DNA from: Streptomyces sp. MMG1533
Lineage (GTDB): Bacteria; Actinomycetota; Actinomycetes; Streptomycetales; Streptomycetaceae
Assembly (NCBI RefSeq): GCF_001279775.1
Contig: NZ_LGDG01000013.1
Span: forward strand, 1 to 24,992
Direction: 5' to 3'
Length of the DNA stretch: 24,992 nt
Position 1 is the stretch's first letter; each line of letters starts with the position of its first letter. The notes beneath the pieces were generated by a model, which was not told the origin of the DNA, searched no databases, and saw only the letters and a program-made list of their open reading frames with translations. A program made the position numbers and the translations under genes. Below are positions 1-8,895 of this stretch, piece by piece.

Positions 1-99
1 GGGTTGAGACTTCGAACACCTCCCTCAACGGCGCGGGAGCCTTGTGCGTTGTGGCCACGGCGCCTGTCACTCGATCGGTGGCCAACCTGAAAGACCTCA
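1..99. repeat. Left copy of 99-bp perfect terminal inverted repeat
   Basis: Bases 1-99 are the exact reverse complement of bases 24894-24992, and the match ends at base 100 (g here, t in the other copy read backwards). Here the repeat runs directly into the istA leader. At the other end it runs into the first codons of an open reading frame. The reverse strand of the repeat can be read as the N-terminus of a protein. The length of exactly 99 at both window edges also fits a k-mer overlap from a short-read assembly. Confidence 0.95.
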
Positions 100-116
100 G
101 TGAAGGAACACCGCCG

Positions 117-1815
117 ATGCCGCCTGGTCAGTCGAAGGTCGAGTTGTATGCCGCGCTGCGGCGTGACGCTCGCGAGGGCATGTCGAACCGGGCGCTGGAG
201 CGCAAGTACCGGGTGGGTTGGCGGACTGTTCAGAAGGCGCTGAGTTCGGCGTGGCCGCAGCCTCGGGAACCGTACGCGCCTCGCCGTTCCAAGCTGGATC
301 CGTTCAAGCCGGTGATCGACCAGATGCTGCTGGCTGATCTGGATGCGCCGAGGAAGCAGCGTCACACGGTGGTCCGGATCTATCGCCGGTTGATCAACGA
401 GCACGCGATGGACGACGTGTCCTACCAGGTCGTGCGCGCCTACGTCGCCAAGCGGAAGCCGGAGATTCGGGTCGAGGCCGGCCGTGGCCCGGCGCACGTG
501 TTCATCGAGCAGTCGCACCTGGCCGGCGCCGAAGCCGAGGTCGACTTCGGCGAGGTCGCGGTCCGTTTGCGGGGCGAGCTGGTGAAGTGCCATTTGTTCT
601 GCCTGCGGTTGTCGTTCTCCGGGAAGGCGGTGCACCGGGTGTTCGCCTCCGGCGGTCAGGAGGCGTTCTTCGAGGGCCACGAGCACGCTTTCAGAGTGCT
701 GGGCGGCGTGCCGTTCGGCAAGATCCGGTATGACAAACCTGAAGGCCGCGGTCGCGTCGGTGCTCGGCTTCACGCGGCGCCGGGTCGAGACCGACCGGTG
801 GACCGCATTTCGGTCCCACTACGGCATCGAGCCGTTCTACTGCACGCCGGGAATCGAGGGCGCCCACGAGAAAGGCGGCGTCGAGGGCCAGATCGGCTGG
901 TTTCGCCGCAACCACTTCGTTCCCGTCCCCGAGATCGACTCGCTGGCGCACTTGAACATGCTGATCGACGAGTGGGATCTGGCCGACGAGGCCCGGCGGA
1001 TCGGGACCCGTCCCCGCACGATCGGCGAGCTGTTCGCCGTCGAACGGCCGTCGTTGAAGCCGTTGCCCGTCGAGACGTTCGAGACCGGCCGCTGGTTCAC
1101 CCCACGGGTCGACCGGTTCTCCCAGATCACCGTCCGCACCAACCGTTACTCGGTCCCGACCCGGTTCATCGGCCGCCAGGTCCGGGTCTTGCTGCACGCC
1201 TCCGAGCTCGTGGTGTTCGACGGCCGCACCGAGATCGCCCAGCACGAACGGCTGCTGACCAAGAGCGGATCACGGCTCGAGCTCGATCACTATCTCGAAG
1301 CGCTGCTGCGCAAACCGGGCGCGCTGCCCGGCGCCACGGTCCTCGAACAGGCCCGGGCCGCGGGCCAGTTCACCCCGATCCACGAAGCCTGGTGGACAGC
1401 CGCCTGCAACGCCCACGGCGACGCCGGCACCCGCGCTCTGATCGAGGTTCTGCTGCTGCACCGGCACATGCAGCACGACCACGTCGTCGCCGGCCTGGCC
1501 GCCGCGCTCCAGGTCGGAGCGCTCACCGCGGACGCGGCCGCGCTGGAAGCCCGCCGCATCGCCGACAACGACGAACCGACCTCGGCCAAGCCACGACGCC
1601 GAGCCACCACCGAGGCAGACCGGGCCGTCGCAGCGACCGTCACCTCGCTGACCCAGCGGCGCCTGGCGCAACTGCCCAAAGACACCCGCCCCATGCCTGA
1701 CGTGTCGATCTACGACCAGCTGCTTCCCAGCCGGCGAGCCGCCGTGGCCGCCGCTGGGCGCGCGCCGGCCCCGAGACCTACCCAGAAGCCGAGCAGGAAG
1801 AAGCCGCCGCCATGA
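117..1815 (+). pseudogene. istA: IS21-family transposase IstA, interrupted by a 1-nt frameshift
   Basis: DDE transposase of the IS21 family, which acts with IstB to move the element. The ATG at 117 is preceded by GAAGGA (102-107) and followed by an N-terminal helix-turn-helix segment (NRALERKYRVGWRTVQKAL). The catalytic core shows EVDFGEV, then KIRYD, then EKGGVEGQIGWFRR, so the D, D and E regions are all present. The core is split between two frames. At 735-737 an AAA stands where AA would give the expected RYDNLKAAV. The second frame then runs to 1815, for about 565 residues in total, which is normal family length. The stop overlaps the istB start. The indel could be a real mutation, a sequencing error in a short A run, or less likely a frameshift signal. 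As written, the first frame alone gives a truncated protein without the final catalytic Glu. Confidence 0.85.
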
Positions 1816-2585
1816 GCCCTCGCCGCCGGATGAGTGAACAAGCCGCCGAAGCCGCCGTCGACCAGGCATGCCGGGTCCTGCGACTGCCCACGATCCGCAA
1901 CCAGTTTCCCGACCTGGCGGCCAAGGCCGGCAACGACCAGATGTCCTACCTGGTGTTCCTGGCCGAACTGCTGCTGGCCGAGTGCGACGACCGCGCCAGG
2001 CGCCGCTCCGAACGCCGGATCAAGGCCGCCCAGTTCCCCCGGGAGAAATCGCTGCGCGAGTTCGACTTCGATGCCAATCCGAACATCGACTCCGCCGTCG
2101 TCGGCTCGCTGGCCACCTGCGAGTGGGTGAAGAAGGGCCTGCCACTCTGCCTGATCGGTGACTCCGGCACCGGCAAGTCTCACCTGCTCATCGCGCTCGG
2201 CACCGAAGCCGCGATGGCAGGTTTCCGGGTGAAATACACCCTGGCATCGAAGCTGGCCAACGAGCTGGTCGAGGCCGCCGACGAGAAGATCCTGACCAAG
2301 ACCATCGCCCGCTACGGCCGCGTCGACCTGCTATGCATCGACGAACTCGGCTACATGCAACTCGACCGCCGCGGCGCCGAACTCCTCTTCCAGGTCCTCA
2401 CCGAATGCGAGGAGAAGAACTCCGTCGCCATCGCCTCCAACGACTCCTTCGCCGGCTGGGGCAAGACCTTCACCGACCCCAGACTCTGCGCCGCCATCGT
2501 CGACCGGCTCACCTTCGGCGGCAACATCCTCGAGACCGGCACCGAGTCCTACCGCCTCGCTCACAGCCGCGAACTCGCCCGCTAA
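1812..2585 (+). CDS. istB: IS21-family helper ATPase IstB
   Basis: AAA+ ATPase that works with IstA in target selection and strand transfer. At 257 residues it has the usual length. Walker A is GDSGTGKSH (residues 116-124) and Walker B is LLCIDELGY (about 173-181). A downstream segment VAIASNDSFAGWGKTF carries the conserved SN...W signature of IstB. The ATG overlaps the istA stop as ATGA, which indicates translational coupling. The frame is intact, so this gene could still act on related IS21 copies even if the adjacent istA is broken. Confidence 0.95.
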   Translation: MSPRRRMSEQAAEAAVDQACRVLRLPTIRNQFPDLAAKAGNDQMSYLVFLAELLLAECDDRARRRSERRIKAAQFPREKSLREFDFDANPNIDSAVVGSLATCEWVKKGLPLCLIGDSGTGKSHLLIALGTEAAMAGFRVKYTLASKLANELVEAADEKILTKTIARYGRVDLLCIDELGYMQLDRRGAELLFQVLTECEEKNSVAIASNDSFAGWGKTFTDPRLCAAIVDRLTFGGNILETGTESYRLAHSRELAR

Positions 2586-2611
2586 GCCATCCCCACACCA
2601 TCCGGACTGCC

Positions 2612-2696
2612 GTCAGAATTCACCAACATCCAGCCGGCCCGAGGCCACGAACCGCCGTCAACTTTCACGGCCAAACGACGTCAGCATTCACGGTCA
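2612..2696 (+). repeat. Three end repeats of the IS21 element
   Basis: Copies lie at 2612-2628, 2657-2673 and 2680-2696. The last two are GTCAACTTTCACGGCCA and GTCAGCATTCACGGTCA (14/17 identical), and the first is more divergent (GTCAGAATTCACC...). They mark the right end of the IS21 element. Confidence 0.7.
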
Positions 2697-2717
2697 AAGC
2701 CAGCGGTCCGCTTCAGC

Positions 2718-3533
2718 ATGGTGAACATGGTGAAGTGGGTCCTGGAAGTTGGCCTGGCGGTCCTGTTGTCAGGGCTCGAAGCGGCGGCGCTGGTTGCCTT
2801 CTGGTTCGTCGAAGGCATGAAGAAGTGGGCTGCCGAGGGAGGGCCGGTTCCCGGTGAGACGGGTCGGTTCTTCCTGGTGCTGAGCGTGGGGTCGACTTCC
2901 TCGGCGCTGATCAGCTACGGCTTCTCCTGGGCTGATCTGCCGGTGGCCTGTGCGTCTCAGGCGGTCTTGGCTGCACTTCTCACGTTGCTGCTGATCCTGG
3001 GTGCAGGTACCGAATGCGGCAACATGCATCGGCTCCGGTCCGCCGGTGCCGGTGGTGACCCCTCGTCACTGAACCGGACCATGCGGCGGACGTCCTGGGA
3101 TGAGACAGGTGTACGGCGCTTCCGCCTCTCCGGTCATCCCACACGACCCATCCCTGCATCCGACTTGTCAGCCCCACCACGACACCCACGCGCCGCGGAA
3201 TACGGGGGAATATTCCCTTCAAGGCGAAAGCGACCCCCCAAGAGCCTGTTTCTGAAGCCTCGGCTTGGCCTGGGCCCGGTGCTGCTTGCCCCCCGGGGGG
3301 CGGTGGCGCCGGCGGCGCCGGCATCGGCTCCCACTACCGCGGCGGTGGCGGCGCCGGTGGCAGGGGCGGCGGGGTCGTCGAGTGTTTCTTCCCGGTACAG
3401 CCCGGACAGATCCTCAACATCGGCGTCGGGAGGTGATTTCCCGGAGGCGGCGGTGGGGACTGGACTTTCCGCGGGGACGCCAATTACGGCGAGTCAGGCT
3501 CTCACCCAAATGCGCTCAGCCCGGCAGATATAA
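2718..3533 (+). CDS. Small membrane protein, probably truncated and fused to non-homologous tail
   Basis: The first ~95 residues look like a real small integral membrane protein. A hydrophobic helix follows MVKWVLEVGL (about residues 6-30). A short basic loop with GMKKWA comes next, then a hydrophobic stretch near residues 54-78 and a third near 79-98 (ACASQAVLAALLTLLLILG). After about base 3010 the frame turns into low-complexity sequence rich in S, P, R and A with no domain-like character. The true C-terminus has therefore probably been lost. The start lies only 22 bases after the IS21 right end, so any native promoter has been displaced. ATG 2727 is an equally good start. No function can be assigned. 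Confidence 0.45.
   Translation: MVNMVKWVLEVGLAVLLSGLEAAALVAFWFVEGMKKWAAEGGPVPGETGRFFLVLSVGSTSSALISYGFSWADLPVACASQAVLAALLTLLLILGAGTECGNMHRLRSAGAGGDPSSLNRTMRRTSWDETGVRRFRLSGHPTRPIPASDLSAPPRHPRAAEYGGIFPSRRKRPPKSLFLKPRLGLGPVLLAPRGAVAPAAPASAPTTAAVAAPVAGAAGSSSVSSRYSPDRSSTSASGGDFPEAAVGTGLSAGTPITASQALTQMRSARQI
3299..3436 (+). pseudogene. Remnant of glycine-rich protein
   Basis: In the frame beginning GGC at 3299 the sequence encodes glycine-rich blocks (GGGAGGAGIG, then GGGGAGGRGGG), followed by PVQPGQILNIGVG. The phrase PGQ.L.IGVG is typical of glycine-rich wall or secreted repeat proteins in actinomycetes. The frame stops at TGA 3434-3436, after which glycine-rich coding continues in the same frame (PGGGGGDWTFRG). 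No start codon or ribosome site was found. It is a fragment at best. Confidence 0.3.
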
Positions 3534-3803
3534 CCCTGAGCTCAGTCATGCGCAACAATACAGGGCCGGCGCCTGTCGGCATCCAGCTCAAGGTCCGGCG
3601 TCGAACGGGGTGGGAACGCTTCGCGCCAGGCAGCAGGTCGACCACGCAAGAAGGGCAGACACTCGGGCCCACGCCAATTCCAAAGTCATCACATATGAAG
3701 ACTCTGGAATTGATTGAGTATTTCTACCTGTATCCGGCAGCCTTTTAGACGTGCATCCAGCAGAACGCCGGACGCACAGCCGTCATCTGCGGGAGGAAGA
3801 AAC
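3437..3803. other. No supported gene
   Basis: Apart from the tail of the glycine-rich reading, no frame here shows recognisable protein sequence. It contains the leader of the following secreted protein, with GGGAGGAAG at about 3791-3799 acting as its ribosome site. Confidence 0.4.
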
Positions 3804-4382
3804 GTGCGCTTCTTTCGGACTCTGTTCGCCGCTTCTGTTCTGGCTCTCTCAGCCACAGTCGTTCCTGGTGCCGCCCAGGCGTCAGCTCCATCCAACGCCC
3901 CTTGGGCCAAGGACGTAATCGACACCGAGCCGTACATCATCACGCGCGCCACTGACCCGTCGGACCGCCTGCTGCCCAACGGCTGGTCGGCAACGACCGG
4001 GTTCGTCAAGGCGTGGGGCGGAGGAAACCCCGGCTACGACGAAGCATGGGAGGTCGAGGACGCCGGCCGGGTCATCACCGGCGACACGGTGTCGACCACC
4101 CACATCCTGAGGTTCCGCCGCAGCGAGAACATGTGCATGGCCGTCTACGGCGACACCAAGCCCGGCGCGTACATGCAGCAGGTCAAGTGCGACAAGACGG
4201 ACCCCGCCCAACGCTGGATTCTGTGGACGAGCCCGTCCGACCCGGACAGCTACCGCATCGTTCCGGTCAGGGACACCCGCCTCGCCGTCGGCCCGGAGGT
4301 GCCGGTCGCACATGACACATGGGTGACGCTGCAGCGCCCCGGGCGCAACACCGACTGGCGTTTCGACGAGGCGGTGAACTGA
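3804..4382 (+). CDS. Secreted ricin-type beta-trefoil (lectin-like) domain protein
   Basis: The GTG at 3804 is preceded by GGGAGG and begins a clear signal peptide: VRFFRTLF, a hydrophobic core ASVLALSATVV, and a PGAAQA cleavage region. The mature ~160 residues contain a region resembling a ricin-B trefoil. It has LRFRRSENMCMAVYG, then MQQVKCDKTDPAQRW as the QxW-like turn, then a final repeat ending WRFDEAVN. The likely role is an exported carbohydrate-binding or lectin-like protein without an attached catalytic domain. An upstream in-frame ATG at 3714 would put 30 extra residues before the signal peptide and is unlikely. It appears intact and monocistronic. Confidence 0.6.
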   Translation: MRFFRTLFAASVLALSATVVPGAAQASAPSNAPWAKDVIDTEPYIITRATDPSDRLLPNGWSATTGFVKAWGGGNPGYDEAWEVEDAGRVITGDTVSTTHILRFRRSENMCMAVYGDTKPGAYMQQVKCDKTDPAQRWILWTSPSDPDSYRIVPVRDTRLAVGPEVPVAHDTWVTLQRPGRNTDWRFDEAVN

Positions 4383-4819
4383 CACTCGCACCTCTGCCTG
4401 TGAATGCTGTGACTGCGGCGCATCTGCGGCGCATCTGCGGCAGTCACGGCGCAGCGGCCGGGGCCGGGTGCCCCGGCCGACGGATCCGTCCGCGCGACGC
4501 GCGTGAGGCCAGGGTCTTCAAGAAGGTGTGTCCCTGACAGGCCACCGGCGATGGTGGGAGAACGGTGTCCAGGGCCGTGGCTGGCAGCCGGTCCGTGCCG
4601 GCCGGGCCGACCCGGCGCTGCACCGCCTGGACGCTGGTCAGCGTTCCGCCGAACTTCGACGGCGGGATCGGGATGGTGCGGTAGTGGTCGAAGGAGTGCT
4701 GCACTTCAGCCCCAGTCGGTGGCGGCCATTTATGGCTGCGGCTTCCGGGCGAGGGGTACGTCGACCAGGTGGTCCCACTTGATGGGCTGCTGTGAAAGCG
4801 GCCCATGCAGGCGGCATCG
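4383..4819. other. Stretch without a supported gene
   Basis: It begins with short direct repeats of GGCGCATCTGC. The reverse frame between about 4500 and 4720 reads with some protein-like character (HYRTIPIPPSKFGGTLTSV) but has no recognisable domain, start or neighbours. It may be another gene scrap. Confidence 0.35.
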
Positions 4820-5098
4820 TCACTCCCGCCGCGCCGCAGCTACCGATCCTCTATGGAGAGGCGCCGGCGATGGTGCCGCCACGGTACTTGGACTGTCCGG
4901 CGCCCCGGTCGGCTCTGGGGCCGTCGAAGCGGGCGTGCTCTGCGTACCGAAGACGGCAGGGCCCCTCTCCCAGATGATGTAGAGCACTGTGACGATGCCG
5001 AGGCCGACCAGGAGTGCCGCACCCGACTGGGGGTTTCGTCAGGCGGCGTAGACGCCCAGACCGCCCAGCGCGAGTGTCACGGTGAGAGGCAGAGTCAT
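4820..5098 (-). pseudogene. Small two-helix membrane protein with in-frame stop
   Basis: Starting from the ATG at 5098, with GGGGAA upstream, the frame reads MTLPLTVTLALGGLGVYAA and then TGA (5039-5041). It continues in frame with RNPQSGAALLVGLGIVTV and LYIIWERGPAVFGTQ, followed by a Pro/Ser/Thr/Ala-rich tail to a stop at 4820. The two hydrophobic segments flank the stop in the way expected of one small membrane protein of about 92 residues. The TGA plausibly replaced a TGG or CGA codon. As written only 19 residues are made. Confidence 0.45.
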
Positions 5099-5691
5099 CG
5101 GGTTCCCCGTGAAAGCAAGGCTCCGGTGCACTGGCGTGCGTCGGCGTTCTGGCCGCTGTTGCCTGGGACACGGTCGCCAGACGTCACGTGGTGGCTGGAT
5201 GTCATGTAGCGGTTCCTTGTCTCGTTGAGTGGGCTGAGCAACCGGCCGGGTGGCGCGGCTTGGGGAAACACGGTGATGCTTAACGGCTGCCGTTGCTTCC
5301 CTCTGCCGTGTCCGGGCTGGTCATGCGGCTCAACGTACAGAAGCTCTCCGACGGCAACTTCCGGATGAGGGCGGCGAATTATCCGAATCGGCGGCGTCGG
5401 GAATGGCCGGTTCGCAAGTTTCGGTATGGCCGCCGTACCCGGTCCGCCTCTCGTGCACTTCGGGGATGAAACCGCAGGCAGGAGAGCTGCCAGGTGCGTT
5501 CGCCGGTGCGCGGGCGCGGTGACGCAGATCATGCCGGAAGGTTCTGCTGGTGCCCTGCTCAGGGGCCGCTGTCGGTGGGCGAGGGCTGACGTGACCGGCC
5601 GCTGTGGTGTGCCTGAATGACGGCGTCGATGCCGCCAGACGGCTCTTCGTCCGGCTTCTCGGCCCAGGGCCGGCCCGGGACCGCGGTGCGT
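5099..5691. other. About 600 bases without a supported gene
   Basis: Frames on both strands are open by GC bias but show no conserved motif, no convincing ribosome site and erratic codon use. I see nothing in it. Confidence 0.4.
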
Positions 5692-6940
5692 TCAGGTGTG
5701 ACCGGCACGGGCGGGCGCGATGTCTCTACGGGGCCGTTGACCACGTCGGCGGGCCTTGGCGAGCCTGCGCTGGCAGTGCCCGTTGCGGGTGGGGCTCATC
5801 GTGTCGTAGTTGCAGACGAGCAGGACGTCCAGGCGGAACCGGCGCCGCAGAGCAGTCTCAAGAGCTGGATGCCACGTGGCGGACTGCAGGACGGAGCCTG
5901 CTTCCCTGTCCGCCACGACCACGGGAACGTCCAGCTGATTGCGCTGCAGCCTGGCCTGCAGCACGGTGCAAGCGCAGGGCATGCACTTCCTGGCGGCTGA
6001 GGGCCCCGGAGTGGCTGGCCAGCAGTTCAGCCCACACCTCACGGACACGCTCGTTGATCTCCGGACAGCCCAAACAGGTGGCCCGTTGCACAACGACGTC
6101 GGACAGTCTCACCCGGAGCGTGCCGGCACACCGGACACACTCCACCGTCCAGGGGACGCCGAAGCCGCGACAGCGCACCAGAGGATCAAAGTCAGCCTTG
6201 CGCAGCAGCCGCATGGCGGTGTCCTGGGAAACCTCGCCGCCCGGGCTGTCCGCGACCACGGCCTCCAGCTGCGCCGTCTCCCGGGCCCGTGCCCCGCGGA
6301 CACAGCCGTCGTGCTGCTGCGCCCGCAACCAGGCTTCACACCAGACAGCACGGCGACGCGCAGGCAGCGCACAGCCGACAAGGAACGCTTCCAGGCACGC
6401 AACGAAGCCCGGAACCTGCCGCCGGGGTAGAGATCCGGTACGCAGTGCAGCGGGACAGATCCATGCCGACAGCCCGCGCCCTGTTCTGCATCACCCGGTA
6501 CGACGGTGCTCCGCTGGACTGCCGCAGTTCTGCCAGCGCGGCACTGAGATCCCGGAAGTCCCTGATGAGGTGAGGCAACAGAACCTGCACTCCGGTACCG
6601 CCGCCGCGTTGGCGCCCTCGGCAGGACTCCTGCCTCAGCCGGTCGATCTCATCGACGTCCAGGCCGCACGCAAGCACAAAGGCGCGAACCACTTCCAGCT
6701 TGGGCACCACGATCCCGAAGCCGCCCGCTGCAGAGTGGCCGCACTGCGGTGTCGGGTTCCCCCGGCGAGTCGGGCGTAGGAAACGCCTCGTAACTTCCGC
6801 CCGTTGCGCAAGGCTGCGGCAAGTCTGCCGACAGGGCTCAGAGGGTCCGGGACCGGCTTCTCGGGTCGCCCCACCACATCGCACCTCGCTCCCGGAGGCG
6901 TGTAAATGACAGCTGTGCATGAACGGTCCCCTCGGTCCAC
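5692..6940 (-). pseudogene. Actinomycete HTH (XRE-like) regulator, multiply frameshifted
   Basis: Reading leftward from 6940, one frame gives [20 protein letters not shown] and a helix-turn-helix-like TLQRAASG. The sequence then jumps frame near 6710 to [20 protein letters not shown] and a second segment ([16 protein letters not shown] ... [11 protein letters not shown]). Near 6422 it returns to the first frame as [13 protein letters not shown] and [11 protein letters not shown]. Near 5980 it seems to shift again, to a third frame ([18 protein letters not shown] ... ALRRRFRLDVLLVCNYD). The first two indels are consistent with a 1-nt loss and a 1-nt gain that compensate. The layout (HTH, 'RAFV.ACG', second SYRVM/AYRIS block) is common in Streptomyces regulators of unknown target. 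Confidence 0.5.
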
Positions 6941-7021
6941 CTCACGGCTCCAACCGACAGACGCCTGGCGGCAGTTGGCGCCACCGCGAAGGCGGACAGC
7001 ATCCTGCCACTTGCACGCCGT

Positions 7022-7048
7022 TAATACTCCAGCCGTAGATCGTGATCT
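7022..7048 (+). repeat. Left 27-bp inverted repeat of the candidate transposon
   Basis: It starts TAATACTCC and ends GTAGATCGTGATCT. It matches the reverse complement of 9487-9513 at 26 of 27 positions. Confidence 0.85.
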
Positions 7049-7072
7049 CGATGGTGAGGGGCGCCTCTCCGC

Positions 7073-7405
7073 CTACCCGAGTTCACCGAGACGGAGGGCG
7101 TCCTCAATCTCGCTGAGCTTCGCGGAGGACAAGACGCCCGCCCGCTCGATCAGGTCGCTCTGGGACACGGTGGTCAGCCACGTGCAGGGGGTAAAGCCCT
7201 GGCGCGGGAACGCGAACCGCAGCACGCCTTCAAAGGGCAGTCCTTCCATGGCACCTACTTGCACTTCGACGCCCAGACCGCTGATGTCGACGCCCGCAGG
7301 AGTGACGACCTGCATCGCCCGGATCCTGGACGCGTCGTCTGCCGCCAGCAGTACGACCAGCCGCCGCTCGTCGAACTCCACCCACCAGACTTCGCCACGT
7401 TGCAC
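7073..7405 (-). CDS. PemK/MazF-family toxin (putative endoribonuclease), no antitoxin seen
   Basis: A 110-residue protein beginning GTG at 7405 with AGGAGG five bases upstream. The N-terminus VQRGEVWWVEFDERRLVVLL is the typical first strand pair of PemK/MazF toxins. The central PFEGVLRFAFPRQGF and CTWLTTVSQSDLIERAG blocks, with a final helix LSEIEDALRL, also match the family. MazF toxins cleave RNA and are normally encoded directly after an antitoxin gene. Upstream there are only 90 bases before a divergent transposase, and no small antitoxin frame is visible on either side. This subtype, with VTPAGVDISGLG, does occur without a partner in streptomycetes (from memory of the family). It could be a solitary regulator or a cargo gene of the surrounding transposon. 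Confidence 0.75.
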   Translation of the reverse strand: MQRGEVWWVEFDERRLVVLLAADDASRIRAMQVVTPAGVDISGLGVEVQVGAMEGLPFEGVLRFAFPRQGFTPCTWLTTVSQSDLIERAGVLSSAKLSEIEDALRLGELG

Positions 7406-7494
7406 ATGTCCTCCTGACTCAGGACGGCAGGCGGAACTGCGCGACCCTGACGCTTTGTGGAGACGGGTGCGGCCACCGTTGATCATCGTGAGTT

Positions 7495-8810
7495 GTGTGG
7501 ACTGACGAAGAGACGGTGGCCGCAGGTCACAGCATAGAACCCGCCCGTTGGCGGGACGTGTTCGAGGGCCTGATGGGCCGGATCGCGGGGCGCTTCGCCC
7601 GGGTCGAACCACGTCGCAGGGCGGCGCGGTTGGTGCTCGGTCTATTGGCCGACCTGCCGCGCAAGAACTGCTGGACCATCGCCGAGTGGGCTGGCGAGAC
7701 CACTCCGGACGGCATGCAGCACTTGCTCGGTCGCGCCAAGTGGGATGCCGACTGTGTGCGCGATGACGTGCGCGAGTACGTGCTGGAGCACCTGGCGACG
7801 AGGACGCGGTGCCGGTGGTCGACGAGACCGGGGACGTGAAGAAGGGCACGCACACCGTCGGAGTCCAGCGCCAATACACCGGCACCGCCGGAAGGATCGA
7901 AAACTCCCAGGTCGCCGTCTACCTTGTCTACGCAGGCCGCCGCGGACACGCGGCGGTGGACCGTGAGCTGTACATCCCGCGCTCGTGGACGTGCGACCCG
8001 GACCGCTGCCGGGCCGCGGGACTGGGTGAGGACACCGTGTTCGCGACCAAGCCGGACCTGGCCGCCCGCATGATCGGCCGATTCCTTGACGCCGGGCACC
8101 GTGTGGGCTGGGTCGCCGGAGACGAGGTCTACGGCGGCAACCCGAGACTGCGGGCCGCGTTGGAAGAACGCGGGGTCGGCTACGTGCTCGCCGTCGCCTG
8201 CTCGGCCGAAGTCACCACCGGCGCGGGGAGGTTCCGCACGGATGCCCTGGCCGCGAAGGTGCCCCAACGGGCCTGGCAGAAGCTCTCGGCAGGGGCCGGC
8301 GCCAAGGGAAACCGCTTCGACGGCTGGGCCGTCATCGAGCTGGCCGAACCCCGGCCCGGCAGCCACCGGCTGCTGATCCGCCGCAACCGCACCACCGGTG
8401 AACTCGCCTACTACCGCTGCTTCTCGCCGACCTCGGCGTCCCTGACCACGCTGGTCCGCGTCGCCGGGTTGAGATGGCGGGTGGAGGAGACCTTCCAGGC
8501 CGGAAAGGGCCTGGCAGGACTGGACGAGCACCAGGTCCGCCGCTTCACCTCCTGGTCTCGCTGGGTCACCCTGGCCATGCTCGCCCACGCCTTCCTCGCC
8601 GTCGTCCGCGCCGACGAACACGGCCGCCATCCTGCCCCGGACGGGCTGATCCCGCTCACCTGCAACGAGATCCAGAAACTGTTCACGACGCTCGTAGTGC
8701 GGCCCGTGCGCGATGCGGCCCACCAACTCCGTTGGTCCGCCTGGCGACGCCGCCATCAGGCCCGAGCCCAGGCCGGCCATTACCGCCGACAAGCCGCGCA
8801 TCAGACATGA
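7495..8810 (+). pseudogene. IS701-family transposase with 1-nt deletion
   Basis: DDE transposase. The first frame (from GTG 7495) ends with LGRAKWDADCVRDDVREYV. The second frame, from about 7795, gives AVPVVDETGDVKKGTHTVG, which carries the first catalytic Asp. It continues through QRQYTGTAGRIENSQVAVYL, WVAGDEVYGGNPRLRAALEE with the second Asp, and RWRVEETFQAGKGLAGLDEH with the Glu. All catalytic regions are conserved. Joining the frames needs one G restored in CTGGCGACG at 7792-7800. The total of about 438 residues is close to the family norm. As written, the first frame would stop before any catalytic residue. Confidence 0.85.
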
Positions 8811-8895
8811 AGACCACATCAGTCGCAGATCGTGAGCTCGTGGTCTGGCGGTATTGAGGTGCGGCGAGGCCGGTAGTGCTGCACACTTCTTCGCC

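Larger units (their letters stand above)
100..2696 (+). mobile_element. IS21-family insertion sequence (left end not resolved)
   Basis: The element has istA and istB in the order and ATGA overlap usual for IS21. Its right end carries three tandemly spaced copies of a GTCAnnnTTCACgg-type repeat and closes with ...CGGTCA at 2696. Multiple end repeats of this kind are normal binding sites for the IS21 transposase. The matching repeats expected at the left end are not visible. Instead the 99-bp window repeat stops 17 bases before the istA start codon. The left end therefore appears deleted, or lies outside the window. Confidence 0.75.

Noticed and set aside
691..1869. Minus-strand open frames across istA
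   Set aside because: These are antisense to the conserved IstA core and carry no motifs or ribosome sites.
8821..8856. Second right end for a shorter IS701 element just after the transposase
   Set aside because: AGATCGTGAGC...GGCGGTATTGA has some resemblance to the repeat but aligns only with gaps and lacks a YTAR target, and no matching left partner exists near 7440-7494.
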